Shown here in pieces: positions 39,299 to 49,900 of a DNA stretch of 64,000 nucleotides. The stretch is from Amycolatopsis bullii (GTDB lineage: Bacteria; Actinomycetota; Actinomycetes; Mycobacteriales; Pseudonocardiaceae): positions 434,001 through 498,000 of the forward strand of contig NZ_BNAW01000001.1 in NCBI RefSeq assembly GCF_014654205.1, written 5' to 3'. Each line of letters begins with the position of its first letter. Position 1 is the stretch's first letter. Below the pieces are notes generated by a model. It did not search any database and had not been told where the DNA came from. It saw only the letters and a program-made list of their open reading frames with translations. The translations under genes and the position numbers were made by a program.

Positions 39299-41046
39299 CC
39301 CGCGAACTGCTCCCCGTGGCCGACGGCCGCCGGATCCGCGCCGTCGTCGGCGAGCTCGTCGGCCGGGCGAAAGGCCGCGCCGCGGCCGCGTTCACCGCGC
39401 TCGTCGCGGCCACCGCGATCGGCCTGCTGACCGCGCCCCTGCTCGGCCGGGTCGTCGACCTGGTCGCCACCCGCCGCCCGGCGGCCGAGCTGGTCGCGCC
39501 GATCGTGGGCCTCGTGCTCGTCGCGGTGGCGCAGGCGGTGGCGACGGCGATCGGCGTGTCGCTTGTCGCGCGCCTGGGCGAGACGATCCTGGCCGAGCTG
39601 CGCGAGCGCTTCATCGAACGCGCGCTCGGGCTGCCGCTCGAACAGCTGGAACGCGCCGGGTCCGGCGACCTCACCGCCCGCGTGACGAACGACGTCTCGG
39701 TGGTCGCCGAGGGCGTCCGGCAGGCGCTGCCCGAACTGGGGCGCTCGGTGCTGACGGTGGTGCTGACGTTCGGCGCGCTGGCCGTGCTGGACTGGCGGTT
39801 CCTGCTGGCCGCGCTGCTGGCCGTGCCGATCCAGCTGTGGACCGTGCGCTGGTACGTGCCGCGCGCCAAGCCGTTGTACGCCGCCCAGCGCGAGGCGGTC
39901 GGGGCGCAACAGCAGCAGCTGCTCGACACCATCGGCGGCGCGAAGACGGTCCGGGCGTTCGGGCTGTCGGGTCCCCACCTGGAGCGGGTGCGGCAGCGGT
40001 CCGACGGGGCCGTTTCGCTGGCGCTGCAGGGCATCCGCCTGGTGACGCGGTTCTACTCGCGGCTCAACCTGGCGGAGTTCGTCGGGCTGGCGGCGATGCT
40101 GGCGCTCGGGTTCGTGCTGGTGGGCGCGGACGCGGTGACGGTCGGCGTCGCGACGGCGGCGGCGCTGTACTTCCACAGCCTGTTCGGGCCGATCATGACG
40201 GCACTGGCGCTGGTCGACGACGCGCAGGCGGCCGCGGCCAGCCTCGCGCGGCTGATCGGTGTCGCCGACCTGCCGGCCGAAGCGTCACCTTCGCAGCCGT
40301 CACGGCCGGCGGACGCGTCGGTGAAGACGGCCGGGCTCGGGTACTCCTATGTGGACGGTCACCCGGTGCTGCGCGACGTCGACCTGGGGGTCGCCCCCGG
40401 CGAACGGGTGGCGCTGGTCGGCGCGAGCGGGGCCGGGAAGACGACGCTGGCCAAGCTGATCGCCGGCATCCACCGGCCGGACGCGGGATCGGTCACGCTC
40501 GGCGGCGTGCCGCTGGAGGAGCTGGGGCCCGAAGCCGTCCGCCGGACGGTGGGGCTGATCAGCCAGGAGGTCCACGTCTTCGCGGGGCCGCTGGCCGAGG
40601 ACCTGCGGCTCGCCCGCCCGTCGGCGACCGACGCCGAACTGCGGGCGGCGCTGGCCAAGGTGGGGGCGCTGACGTGGGTTTCGTCGCTGCCCGACGGGCT
40701 GGCGACGGTCGTCGGCGAAGGCGGTCACCAGCTGACGGTGACGCAGGCGCAGCAGCTGGCCCTGGTCCGGCTGGTGCTGGCCGACCCGCCGATCGCGATC
40801 CTCGACGAGGCCACGGCGGAAGCGGGCAGCGCGGGCTCGAAGGTCCTGGAGGCGGCGGCCGCGGCGGCCCTCGAAGGACGCACGGCCTTGGTGGTGGCCC
40901 ACCGCTTGACGCAGGCGGCGGCGTCCGACCGGATCGTGGTCCTCGACGCGGGCGCGGTGGTGGAGTCCGGCACCCACGACGAGCTGGTCGCCGCCGGTGG
41001 CCGGTACTCGAAGCTCTGGGAGGCGTGGTCCGGCCAGCGCGCCTGA
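39295..41046 (+). CDS. ABC exporter-type half transporter, catalytic partner
   Basis: A 583-residue membrane-plus-ATPase protein. The ATPase domain has an intact Walker A GASGAGKTTLAK (about 378-389), Q-loop ISQE, Walker B AILDEAT with the catalytic Glu, and H-loop AHRL. Its signature is degenerate: HQLTVTQAQQLALVR in place of LSGGQ. It complements the preceding subunit exactly, leaving one working ATP site and one dead site in the dimer. The ATG overlaps the first subunit's stop by four bases. A strong stem-loop at 41051-41080 ends the operon. Confidence 0.92.
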   Translation: MTRELLPVADGRRIRAVVGELVGRAKGRAAAAFTALVAATAIGLLTAPLLGRVVDLVATRRPAAELVAPIVGLVLVAVAQAVATAIGVSLVARLGETILAELRERFIERALGLPLEQLERAGSGDLTARVTNDVSVVAEGVRQALPELGRSVLTVVLTFGALAVLDWRFLLAALLAVPIQLWTVRWYVPRAKPLYAAQREAVGAQQQQLLDTIGGAKTVRAFGLSGPHLERVRQRSDGAVSLALQGIRLVTRFYSRLNLAEFVGLAAMLALGFVLVGADAVTVGVATAAALYFHSLFGPIMTALALVDDAQAAAASLARLIGVADLPAEASPSQPSRPADASVKTAGLGYSYVDGHPVLRDVDLGVAPGERVALVGASGAGKTTLAKLIAGIHRPDAGSVTLGGVPLEELGPEAVRRTVGLISQEVHVFAGPLAEDLRLARPSATDAELRAALAKVGALTWVSSLPDGLATVVGEGGHQLTVTQAQQLALVRLVLADPPIAILDEATAEAGSAGSKVLEAAAAAALEGRTALVVAHRLTQAAASDRIVVLDAGAVVESGTHDELVAAGGRYSKLWEAWSGQRA

Positions 41047-41050
41047 CCCC

Positions 41051-41080
41051 CCGGTGCCGGCCGAGCCCGGCCGGCACCGG
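41051..41080 (+). terminator. 12-bp stem-loop after the ABC pair
   Basis: CCGGTGCCGGCC (41051-41062) and its exact complement (41069-41080) with a 6-base loop, five bases after the ABC stop and nine bases before the converging ricin-fold gene's stop. There is no T-run, as is common in actinobacteria. It can serve both genes. Confidence 0.8.
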
Positions 41081-41088
41081 CGTTCCGG

Positions 41089-41973
41089 TCAAGCGATGGC
41101 CAGACTCCACTTCTGCCAGTTCGCCAGGGAAGTACGCTCGTAGGTCGTGATGTCCTTGCCGGTTCCCAGTGGCGTGAGGTAGTTGCCGCCGGCCACGTTG
41201 CGCACCCGGACCGTGCCGATCAGGTCCGGCTCGATCCGCCACTGCTGCGCCGGGTCGTCCGCGGCGCAGGCACTCACCAGATCGACGCGGGGCGATCCGA
41301 ACGACCCCGTGCGCAGGCAGGTACCGGTCGCCAGGCTGCGCAGCTGGACCACGCCGTCGCCCAGCTCGACCCGCTGGAACTCCTGTTCCACCGCAGCGGT
41401 GCAGTCGGCCAGCCGCGCGGCGACGCCGCTGGCCGCGGCGCACCCGCGGTCCGAAACGCTCTTGATCCGGATGATGCGGCCACTGGTGTCCGCGGGCGGA
41501 GCCGACGCGGTTCCGGTGACCCGGAACTGCCACCGCTGGTGGTCGCTGCCGCCGGCGTCCCACAGGATCACGCCGAAGTCGTCGTCGTACAGGGTAGTAT
41601 CGGCCACCTGGCCCGCCTTGGCGTTCTTCAGCCGGTCGCCGGCGAGCACCCAGTACTGTTCGACGTTCTCGTCGTCGCATTCGTAGCGGACGAGGTTGTT
41701 GAGTCCCATCACACAGCTTCGGTCGCCGAGGTTGCGGAGCATCACTTTGTCGCCGTCCACGGGAATCCGCTCCCACTGCTGGGTTTCCGCGCCGGTGCAG
41801 GTCTCCATCGTCACCCACGCCATGGTCGGCGCCCCGACCGCGAGGCATTTGCCCAAGGCGACGCTCTTGATTTCGATTGCCTGATTGGTTTCCGCCATCG
41901 CGGGAGCCGTGACTCCCATTCCCATGGCCACGGCTGCCGCGACGACGGCGAAGATGCGCGTTTTGAGGTTCAC
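41089..41973 (-). CDS. secreted ricin-type beta-trefoil (RICIN) protein, two domains
   Basis: A 294-residue exported protein with a Sec signal (cleavage after AMA, about residue 27). The mature part has two ricin-type trefoils (about 30-155 and 168-294) with QxW-like repeats (TQQWERIP, DHQRWQF, AQQWRIE, WQKWSLAIA) and paired cysteines in each lobe. No catalytic domain is attached. Such proteins bind sugars or small ligands at the cell surface. It sits inside the siderophore locus between the ABC pair and mbtH, but no iron box was recognised in front of it, so involvement in iron uptake is unproven. Confidence 0.85.
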   Translation of the reverse strand: MNLKTRIFAVVAAAVAMGMGVTAPAMAETNQAIEIKSVALGKCLAVGAPTMAWVTMETCTGAETQQWERIPVDGDKVMLRNLGDRSCVMGLNNLVRYECDDENVEQYWVLAGDRLKNAKAGQVADTTLYDDDFGVILWDAGGSDHQRWQFRVTGTASAPPADTSGRIIRIKSVSDRGCAAASGVAARLADCTAAVEQEFQRVELGDGVVQLRSLATGTCLRTGSFGSPRVDLVSACAADDPAQQWRIEPDLIGTVRVRNVAGGNYLTPLGTGKDITTYERTSLANWQKWSLAIA

Positions 41974-42040
41974 CTGGCGGAAGGTACCGATCCTCCACGG
42001 TAGCCGGACAATGAATTAACCGGCACCAGGGCTGAATGGA

Positions 42041-42076
42041 CGACACGCCGGAAGCCAAATGGCTTCCGGCGTGTCG
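42041..42076 (-). terminator. 16-bp stem-loop after mbtH
   Basis: CGACACGCCGGAAGCC (42041-42056) pairs perfectly with 42061-42076 around a 4-base loop (AAAT). It lies 14 bases after the mbtH stop in the direction of transcription and also faces the ricin gene's promoter. A strong intrinsic terminator for the binding-protein/mbtH transcript. Confidence 0.85.
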
Positions 42077-42090
42077 TGCGGGCAGGAAGG

Positions 42091-42300
42091 TCAGGCGTCC
42101 ATGGCGTCGGCCAGTGACTTCGGGCGCATGTCCGTCCAATTCGCTTCCACGTGGTCCAGGCACTCCTGGCGGGACGACGGGCCGAACGCGACCGTCCAGC
42201 CGGCCGGGACGTCCGCGAACTCCGGCCACAGGCTGTGCTGGTTCTCGGCGTTCACCAGCACCAGGTACGTCGCGGACGGGTCTTCGAACGGGTTGGTCAC
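42091..42300 (-). CDS. mbtH: MbtH-like NRPS accessory protein
   Basis: A 69-residue MbtH protein with all invariant positions: NAENQHSLWPEF, VPAGW, and the C-terminal ANWTDMRPKSL. MbtH proteins bind adenylation domains and are needed for their folding or activity; the large NRPS next door is the expected partner. GTG 42300 is preceded by GGAGGCCGCC, 10 bases after the stop of the siderophore-binding protein gene, so both come from one iron-regulated transcript. Confidence 0.96.
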   Translation of the reverse strand: MTNPFEDPSATYLVLVNAENQHSLWPEFADVPAGWTVAFGPSSRQECLDHVEANWTDMRPKSLADAMDA

Positions 42301-42310
42301 GGCGGCCTCC

Positions 42311-43333
42311 TCAGGCGGTGATGTCCGTGCGGGCACCCTTCACCAGCGCGGTCAGCTTCTGGATGACCGGCGTGGCGAGCAGGTGGTTGAAGCGCGGCTC
42401 GGCCGACCAGTCGCCCAGCTGGTTGGCCTTGACCGCGGGCAGCTGGTTCCAGGTCGGGAACTGCGTCATCTGGGCCCGTGGCAGCGCGTACGAACGCGAG
42501 TCGGTCAGGATCAGGTCGGCCGGGTACTTGCCCGCCTGCTCCCACGACAGCTGCTCCCAGTAGTCCTCGCTGCCGCCGCCGGAGACGATGTCCAGGCCGA
42601 GCTCGCGGTAGTACGCGAGATCCGCGAAGAAGTCCGGCTTTGCGATGTAAAGGCCGTCCTTGTCGCCGTACAGCACGAGGACCTTGAGACCGGCCTTCTC
42701 CTTCGCCGCCGCGCGCAGGTCCTCGGACGCCTTCTCGAAGTCCGCCTTGGCCTGCTTCATGGTCGCCGAGTTCGCGTCGCCGCCCAGGGCGACGGCCAGC
42801 TGCGCATACCGCTCGATCACCTTGGGCAGCGTGACCTTGTACTCCGAAAGCGCGACGATCGGCGCGACCTGCTGCACCTTGGGGCCGAGGTCGTCGGTGA
42901 GCACCCACATGTCCGTCGGCTTGGTGCCGGTCAGGCCGGTGACGACCAGGTCCGGCTTGAGCGCGGCGAACTTCTCCATGCTGAAGTCGTCCCAGGCGTT
43001 GCCGATGGAGGTGACCGCGTTCAGGTCGATGTTGCCGGCCTGGATTTCCTTGCCGCCGTCGGCGGTCTTCTGCGGGCCGAACACGCCGACCGGGCGGACG
43101 CCGTAGTCCCAGAGCGCCGCGGCCGAGCTGGCGTAGGCCACCACCCGCGCCGGACGCTGGTCGCGCGAGGCCTTCTGACCGCGGTCGTCGGTGAACTCCC
43201 ACGGGCCGGTGGCGGCACCGCTCGACGGCTTGTCACCGCTGCTGCAGGCGGTGAGGGCCGCGGCGGCGGCGAGGCCACCCGCCCCGATCAGGAATCCACG
43301 CCGGCTGAGTCCGGCGGCTGGGAACACGGACAT
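42311..43333 (-). CDS. iron-siderophore ABC transporter substrate-binding lipoprotein
   Basis: A 340-residue FecB/FhuD-type binding protein. LSRRGFLIGAGGLAAAAALT is a twin-arginine signal (Arg11-Arg12) followed by the lipobox TAC (Cys30), so it is likely exported folded and lipid-anchored. The mature domain has ARVVAYASSAAALWDYGVRP, KPDLVVTGLTG and the long-helix-linked second lobe. It should bind the ferric form of the local siderophore and pass it to the FecCD permeases at the right end. ATG 43333 is favoured by AGAGG; a GTG six bases upstream is alternative. Tandem iron boxes lie 20-58 bases upstream. Confidence 0.92.
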   Translation of the reverse strand: MSVFPAAGLSRRGFLIGAGGLAAAAALTACSSGDKPSSGAATGPWEFTDDRGQKASRDQRPARVVAYASSAAALWDYGVRPVGVFGPQKTADGGKEIQAGNIDLNAVTSIGNAWDDFSMEKFAALKPDLVVTGLTGTKPTDMWVLTDDLGPKVQQVAPIVALSEYKVTLPKVIERYAQLAVALGGDANSATMKQAKADFEKASEDLRAAAKEKAGLKVLVLYGDKDGLYIAKPDFFADLAYYRELGLDIVSGGGSEDYWEQLSWEQAGKYPADLILTDSRSYALPRAQMTQFPTWNQLPAVKANQLGDWSAEPRFNHLLATPVIQKLTALVKGARTDITA

Positions 43334-43352
43334 GAGCACCTCTCGCAGGGGT

Positions 43353-43391
43353 TTAACTTAGGCACACCTTATTTAGGTAAGCCTGTCAAAA
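43353..43391. promoter_or_regulatory. two adjacent iron boxes before the siderophore-binding protein gene
   Basis: Reading the minus strand, TAAGGTGTGCCTAAGTTAA (43353-43371) and the site at 43373-43391 (TTAGGTAAGCCTGTCAAAA on the plus strand) each match the 19-base iron box at 14 positions. TTGACA overlaps the upstream site as a possible -35 element. The 67-base gap to panD is therefore a separate iron-repressed promoter. Confidence 0.8.
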
Positions 43392-43400
43392 GCAACTGTG

Positions 43401-43799
43401 TCAGCGCCCACGGCCGGACCGCTGCGCGGTGGCGCCCGGCACCGGCTCGGCCGGGTCGTGCCCCAGGTGGACCTGCCGGTTGCCCGCGTCCACGTGCACC
43501 ACCCGCGGCCGGTGCCCGGCGCGCTCGGACTCCTCCACCTGCGCGTAGGTGATGATGATGACGAGGTCGCCGGGGTGCACGAGGTGCGCCGCGGCGCCGT
43601 TCACACCGATCACGCCGGACCCGGGCTCGCCGGTGATGGCGTAGGTCTCCAGCCGGGCGCCGTTGGTGATGTCGACGACCTGGACCTTCTCGCCCTCGAC
43701 GATGTCCGCGGCGGCCATCAGGTCCGCGTCGATGGTCAGCGAGCCGACGTAGTGCAGGTCGGCCTGGGTGACGGTGGCGCGGTGGATCTTGGCGTTCAT
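43401..43799 (-). CDS. panD: aspartate 1-decarboxylase
   Basis: A 132-residue PanD. The self-cleavage site is Gly19-Ser20 in [10 protein letters not shown], which makes the pyruvoyl cofactor; Lys4, [10 protein letters not shown] and [20 protein letters not shown] complete the core. It converts L-aspartate to beta-alanine. The N-terminus is about five residues shorter than usual family members. Its ATG shares one base with the NRPS stop (TGATG), so the two are translated together. This makes a dedicated beta-alanine supply for the NRPS much more likely than a pantothenate role, and NRPS module 4 has a beta-alanine-like code. Confidence 0.93.
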   Translation of the reverse strand: MNAKIHRATVTQADLHYVGSLTIDADLMAAADIVEGEKVQVVDITNGARLETYAITGEPGSGVIGVNGAAAHLVHPGDLVIIITYAQVEESERAGHRPRVVHVDAGNRQVHLGHDPAEPVPGATAQRSGRGR

Positions 43800-46700
43800 C
43801 AGGGTGCGGTGCACGGGTAGTCCTCGTCTTCGTTCAGCAGCGCGGCGAGCCCCGCCGCGGTGGGGGTGCGGAAGAACTCGGCGATGGGCAGCTCGGTCCC
43901 GAGCCGCTCGGTGATCCGGTTGCGCAGGACCACCAGCAGCATCGAATGGCCGCCGAGGGTGAACAGGTCGTCGTCGGCGCCGACGACGGCCACTCCCAGG
44001 ACCTCCGCGAAGATCTCGCAGAGCGCCTGCTCCGTGGCCGTCTCGGGGGCCCGGCCGCGGGCTGCGAAGCCGGGCTCCGGCAATGCCGTCCGGTCCAGCT
44101 TCCCGTTGGGGGTCACCGGGAACGCGGGCAGGGGGACGATCGCCGCGGGCACCATGTACTCCGGCAGCGACCGGGCCAGGAACTCCCGCAGCCGCACCGG
44201 ATCCGCGTTCGCCGGCGTCGTGTACGCGACCAGCCGTTCCTCCCGGACGACGACCAGCGCCTCGGTGACGTCGTCGTGCCGGGCCAGCGCCGTCTCGATC
44301 TCGCCCGGCTCGATCCGGAAGCCGCGGAGCTTGACCTGGTCGTCGGTGCGGCCGAGGTATTCGAGCTGTCCGTCGGGCCGCCACCGCACCAGGTCGCCGG
44401 TGCGGTACATCCGCTCCCCCGGCGGCCCGAACGGGTCGGCGACGAACCGGTCCGCGGTGAGTCCCGGCCGCCCGTGGTAGCCGCGGGCCAGCCCGGCGCC
44501 GGCCAGGTACAGCTCGCCCGGCACCCCGGCCGGGACCGGCGCGAGGCCACCGTCGAGGACGTACGCGCGTGTGTTGTGCACCGGGCGGCCGACCACCGGC
44601 CGGCCGGCGTCCCCGAAGCGGCCGACCAGAGCGTCCACTGTGGCCTCGGTCGGGCCGTAGAGGTTGTACGCCTGCGTGCCCGGCATCGACGACAGCGTCT
44701 CCCACAGCGTCTGCGACACGGCTTCACCGCCGACGCCGACCACGCCGAGGGCACACCGGCCGTCCGCGATCACCCCGGCCGCGGCCAGCTGCGCGAAGTG
44801 CGACGGCGTGAGCTCGAGGAAGTCGAGTTCGCGCTCGCGCACCACCGCCGCCAGCCGCTCGGGGTCGCGGCGGGTGTCGTCGTCGACGACGTGCACCTCG
44901 TGCCCGTCGAGCAGCCACAGCTGCGGCTGCCAGGACGCGTCGAAGAAGAACGCCCACGCGTGCCCGACCCGCAGCCGTCGCCCGCCCGCCGCGGCGACCG
45001 CCGGGCGGTAGAGCGTCTCGCGGTGGCTGTGGAACAGGTTGACCAGCCCGGAGTGCGGGACGACCACGCCCTTGGGCTTGCCGGTGGACCCGGACGTGTA
45101 GAGCACGTACGCCGGGTTCGAGGGCGACGGCGGGGTAAGCGCCGCATGACAGTCCACAATGTCCTCGACGAACAACGCGCCCGGAACGAGCGACGCCAGC
45201 GAACGGCTGCTCAACACCAGCGCGGCGCCGGAGTCGGCGAGGATCGCCGAGAGCCGGTCCGCGGGCTGGTCCGGGTCCATCGGCAGATACGCCGCCCCCG
45301 TCTTGAAGACGCCGAAGATCGCCTCGACGACCGCCGCCGACCGCGGCAACACCAGCGCCACGACCTTCTCCGGCCCCGCGCCCTGCGACGCGAGCCACCG
45401 GGCGAGGCGGTCGGTCCGCGCGGCGAACTCCGCGAAGGTGACGCTCGAGTGCGCGTCGCTCAGCGCGGTCGCGTCCGGCGTCGCCGCCACCTGGGCCGCC
45501 AGCCGGTCGACCACCGTCGGCGCCGAGACGGTCAGCGGCGCCCCGGCACTCCACTCGCGCAGGACCCGCTCCCGTTCCGGAGCATCGAGGACGTCGAGCC
45601 GGCTCAGCGGCCGATCCGGGTCCGCGACGACCGCGGTCATCACCCGGACCAGGCGCTCGGTCAGCGTCCGGGCCGTCGGCTCGTCGAACAGGTCGAGGCT
45701 GTATTCGAGGTCGCCGTCGATGCCGTCGGCCGTTTCGACCAGGTCGAAGGACAGGTCGAACTTCGCCTGCCGCAGCCCGGTGTCCCGGTAGGCCGCGTCG
45801 AGCCCGAGCAACCGTTCCGGTTCCGGACCCGAGTGGTAGACCGCGAGCATCACCTGGAACAGCGGGTGCCGGGCCAGCGACCGCGGCGGGTTGAGCAGTT
45901 CGACGAGGTGCTCGAACGGCAGGTCCTGGTGGGCGTAGGCGGCGAGGTCGGCCTCGCGGACCCGGTCCAGCAGCTGCCGGAAGGTCGGGTCGCCGCCGGT
46001 GTCGGTCCGCAGGACCAGAGTGTTGACGAAGAACCCGGCGAGGTCGTCCAGTGCGTGGTCGGAGCGGCCGGCCACCGGTGTCCCGAGCGGGATGTCGGTG
46101 CCCGCGCCGAGCCGGGTCAGCAGTGCGGCCAGTGCCGCCTGCAGGACCATGAACGTGCTGGTGTCGCTGCGGTGGGCCAGTTCCTGCAGTCCTCGGTGGA
46201 CGGACGCGGGCACGGTGAACGGCACCGCGGCGCCGCGGTTGGTCGACCGCGGCGGGCGCGGCCGGTCGGCCGGGAGGGCCAGCTCGTCGGGAATCCCCGC
46301 GAGGGTGTCCCGCCAGAACGCCGCCTGCCGCCCGAGGAGGCTGTCCGGGTCGTCGGCGCGGCCGAACATCTCCCGCTGCCACAGTGTGTAGTCCGCGTAC
46401 TGCACCGGCAACGGAGTCCATTGTGGACGCTCACCGCGCAGCCGGGCCGCGTAGGCGGTGTCCAGGTCGCGCTTCAGCGGGGGCAGCGACCAGCCGTCGC
46501 CGGCGACGTGGTGCACCAGCAGCACCAGCACGTGCCGGTCCGGTCCGGCCGAGACGAGCGTGGCGCGGATCGGGATCTCGGCGTCGAGGGCGAAGCAGTA
46601 CGACGCCGCCGCCGCGACGCTTTCGTCGAGGTCGGCCGCCGCCTCGGTGACCAGCACCGGGTCAGCCTCGTCGAGCACGACCTGCCGTGGCGTGCCGTCT

Positions 46701-46940
46701 TCTTCGACCAGGAGTGTCCGGAGAACCTCGTGACGTGCGACGACGTCACCCAAGGCGGCCCGCAGCGCGTCGGTGTCGACCGGTCCGGTCAGTTCCCACG
46801 CCCACGGGATGTTGTAGGTCGCGGACGGCCCGTCGAGGCGGTCGAGGAACCACAGCCGCTGCTGCGCGAACGACAGCGGCAGGACGTCCGGCCGGTCGGC
46901 CGCGACCAGCGCGGGACGGCGGCCTCGCCCGGGGTCCAGG
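43799..46940 (-). other. NRPS module 5: C, A (basic residue predicted), T, no release domain
   Basis: C domain HHVAGDGW near residue 5104. A-domain code DAQEGGLVDK; Glu at position 278 suggests a cationic side chain such as ornithine or lysine (low precision). The T domain GGHSM is near 5956 and only about 40 residues follow, ending DEDYPCTAP, so no thioesterase or reductase is attached. Confidence 0.8.
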
Positions 46941-49900
46941 GCTTCGGCGAGCCGGGCGGGGGTCGGCGCGTCGAACACCGCCCGGATCGGCACTTCGACG
47001 CCGAGCAGCGCGCGGATCCGGCTGACCAGCTGCGTCGCGAGGAGCGAGTGCCCGCCGAGGGCGAAGAACCCGTCGTCCGGGCCGGCCGACGGCACACCGA
47101 GGACGTCGGCGAACAGCTCGCACAACGCCTGCTCGGCCGGGGTTCGCGCGAGACGTCCGGACGTCCGGACCTCCGGGTCGGGCAGGGCGGCGCGGTCGAG
47201 CTTGCCGTTGGCGTTCAGCGGCAGCGCGTCGAGCACCACGATCGCCGACGGCACCAGGTACTCCGGCAGCCGCTCGGCCAGCAGCGCCCGCAGCGCGACC
47301 GGGTCACCGGCCGGCGCCACGTACGCGATCAGCCGGTTGTCCCGCGCGATCACGGCGGCGCGTGCCACGGAAGGATCGGCCGTCAGCACGGCCTCGACTT
47401 CGCCGGGTTCGACGCGGAAGCCGCGGATCTTGACCTGCTGGTCGGCGCGGCCGAGGAAGTCCAGCGTCCCGTCGGCGCGGCGGCGGACGAGGTCGCCGGT
47501 CCGGTACATCCGCTCCCCCGGCTGATGCGGCGAGGCGACGAACCGTTCGGCGGTGAGCGCCGGGCGGCCGAGGTAACCCCGCGCGACTCCGGCGCCGGCC
47601 AGGTACAGCTCGCCGCGCACCCCCGGCGGCACCGGCCGCAATGCCGCGTCGAGGACGTACGCGCGGGTGTTCGCGACCGGCCGCCCGATGGCCACCGGGC
47701 CGCAGACCTGGGCCAGGCTGTCGCCCGCGACCTCCGAACAGCCGTAGAGGTTGACCAGTGTCGCCGACGGCCAGCGAGCCGCGACCTTCTCGGCCAGGGG
47801 TTCGGAAAGCGGTTCACCGCTGGTGATCCAGGTGGTCACCGAGTCGAACGCCCCGGCCGGGGTGTCCTCGGCGAAGGTGTCGAGGAGGCTCGGCACGACG
47901 GTGAGCACCTGCGCGCCGGTTTCGCGCACGAAGGCGGCCAGTGCCCGGGGGTCGGTGGCCGTCGTGTCGTCGGCCAGGACCACCGGGTCACCCGCGACGA
48001 GGCCGCCGAGGAGCTCGGTCGAGCCGTCGATGAACGTCAGCGCGCTCTTCGCCACGCGCACGCCCCGAGCGAGGTCCCGGCCCCAGTGCAGCCGGTTGGC
48101 CAGGGCTCGCTGGGTTCCGGCGACGGCCTTCGGGCGTCCGGTGGAGCCGGACGTGAAGATCACGTACGCCGGGTGGTCCGGGCTGATCGACGGCCAGGCC
48201 GGTTCGGGTCCGGTATCGCCGGGCCGGACGAGCCGGTCTCCGAAGCCTTCCGACGCGATGACCAGGTGCGGTTCGGCATCGGTGAGCATTAGCTCGATGC
48301 GGTCGGCCGGGTGGTTCAGGTCCAAGGGCAGGTAGGCGGCGCCGGTCTTGAGCACCGCGAGGAGGGCGACGACGAGGTCCACCGACCTCGGCAACGCGAC
48401 CGCCACCACGCGTTCCGGCGCCGCGCCTCGCGCGAGCAGCGCCCGGGCGAGGGCCGTGGCCCGGCTGTCCAGTTCGGTGTAGGTGAGCCGCTCGGACCCG
48501 AACGTCAAGGCGAGCGCGTCCGGCGTCCGCGCGACCTGGGCCGCGAAGAGCCCGGCGGCCGTCTCCGCGGGCAGCGGGGTCGCGGGGTCGGCGGCGAGCT
48601 GGTCGCGCTCGGCCGCGGTGAGCAGGTCGACGGCGCCGATCCGGGTGTCCGGGTCGGCGACGACGGCGGCCAGGAGCGTCCGGAGCCGTTCCAGGATCGC
48701 CTCGACGGTCCCGCGGTCGAAGACGTCGCTGTTGTACTCGGCGGTACCGCGGATCCCGGCCTGGTTCCCGGGCCGCTCGCCGACGAAGAACGTCAGGTCG
48801 GCGCGCGCGGTGCCGGTGCGGACCGGCTCTTCCGCGACCGTGAGGCCCGGCAGCGCGAGGTCGGCGACGGCGTTGTTCTGCCAGGCCAGCATCGTCTGGA
48901 ACAGCGGGTGGTGGGCGAGGGACCGGATCGGGTTCAGCGCTTCGACCAGCCGCTCGAACGGGACGTCCTGGTGGGCGTAGGCGTCGAGGCTGCGGTCCCG
49001 CACCCGGGCGACGAGGTCGCGGAACGACGGGTCGCCGCCGGTGTCCACGCGCAGGACCAGGGTGTTGACGAAGAACCCGACCAGGTCGTCGAGGGCGGCG
49101 TCGGTGCGGCCGGCGATGGAGGTGCCGAGCGGGATGTCGGTGCCCGCGCCGAGCCGGGTGAGCACGGCGGTGAGCCCGGCGTGCACGACCATGAACACGC
49201 TGGCCCCGCAGGCCCGGGCCAGGTCGACGAGTCCACCGTGGAGCTCGGCGTCCCAGCCGAAGGCGAACTGCTCGCCGCGGTAGGAGGCTTCCGCCGGGTG
49301 CGGCCGGTCGGTGGGCAGCTCGATCCGCTCGGGCAGCCCGGCCAGTGCTTCGCGCCAGTACGCCAGCTGCGGTTCGATCACCGGCTCGCCGAGGACGTCC
49401 CGCTGCCACAGCGTGTAGTCCGCGTACTGCACCGGCAGCGGTGTCCACTGTGGAGTCTCACCGGCCTGGCGGGCGGTGTAGGCCGTCGCGAGGTCCCGCC
49501 ACAGCGGCGCGGTCGACCAGCCGTCGGAGGCGATGTGGTGGAACACCAGCACCAGGACGTGCTCGCGGGCGCCGAGGCGCAGCAGCCGGGCCCGCAGCGG
49601 GATCTCCGACTCCAGCATGAACACCGTTCCCGCCGCTTCGGACACCGCGTCGGCGAGCGTGGCCTCGGTGACCGCGCGGACCGGCAGCGGGATCGAGACG
49701 TCTTCGAGGACGAGCTGCCGGGCTTCGCCGTCGATCTCGGGGAAGACCGTGCGCAGGGCTTCGTGCCGCTCGACCACGTCGGCCAGCGCCGTGCGCAGGG
49801 CGTCGACGTCGAGAGCGCCGGTCAGCCGGACCGCGGTCGGCATGTTGTAGGTCGCCGACGGGCCTTCGAGGCGGTGCAGGAACCACAGTCGCTGCTGGGC

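Noticed and set aside
43799-44000. Terminal thioesterase or epimerase in the NRPS
   Set aside because: No GxSxG segment after the last carrier domain and no E domain signatures between T and C domains.
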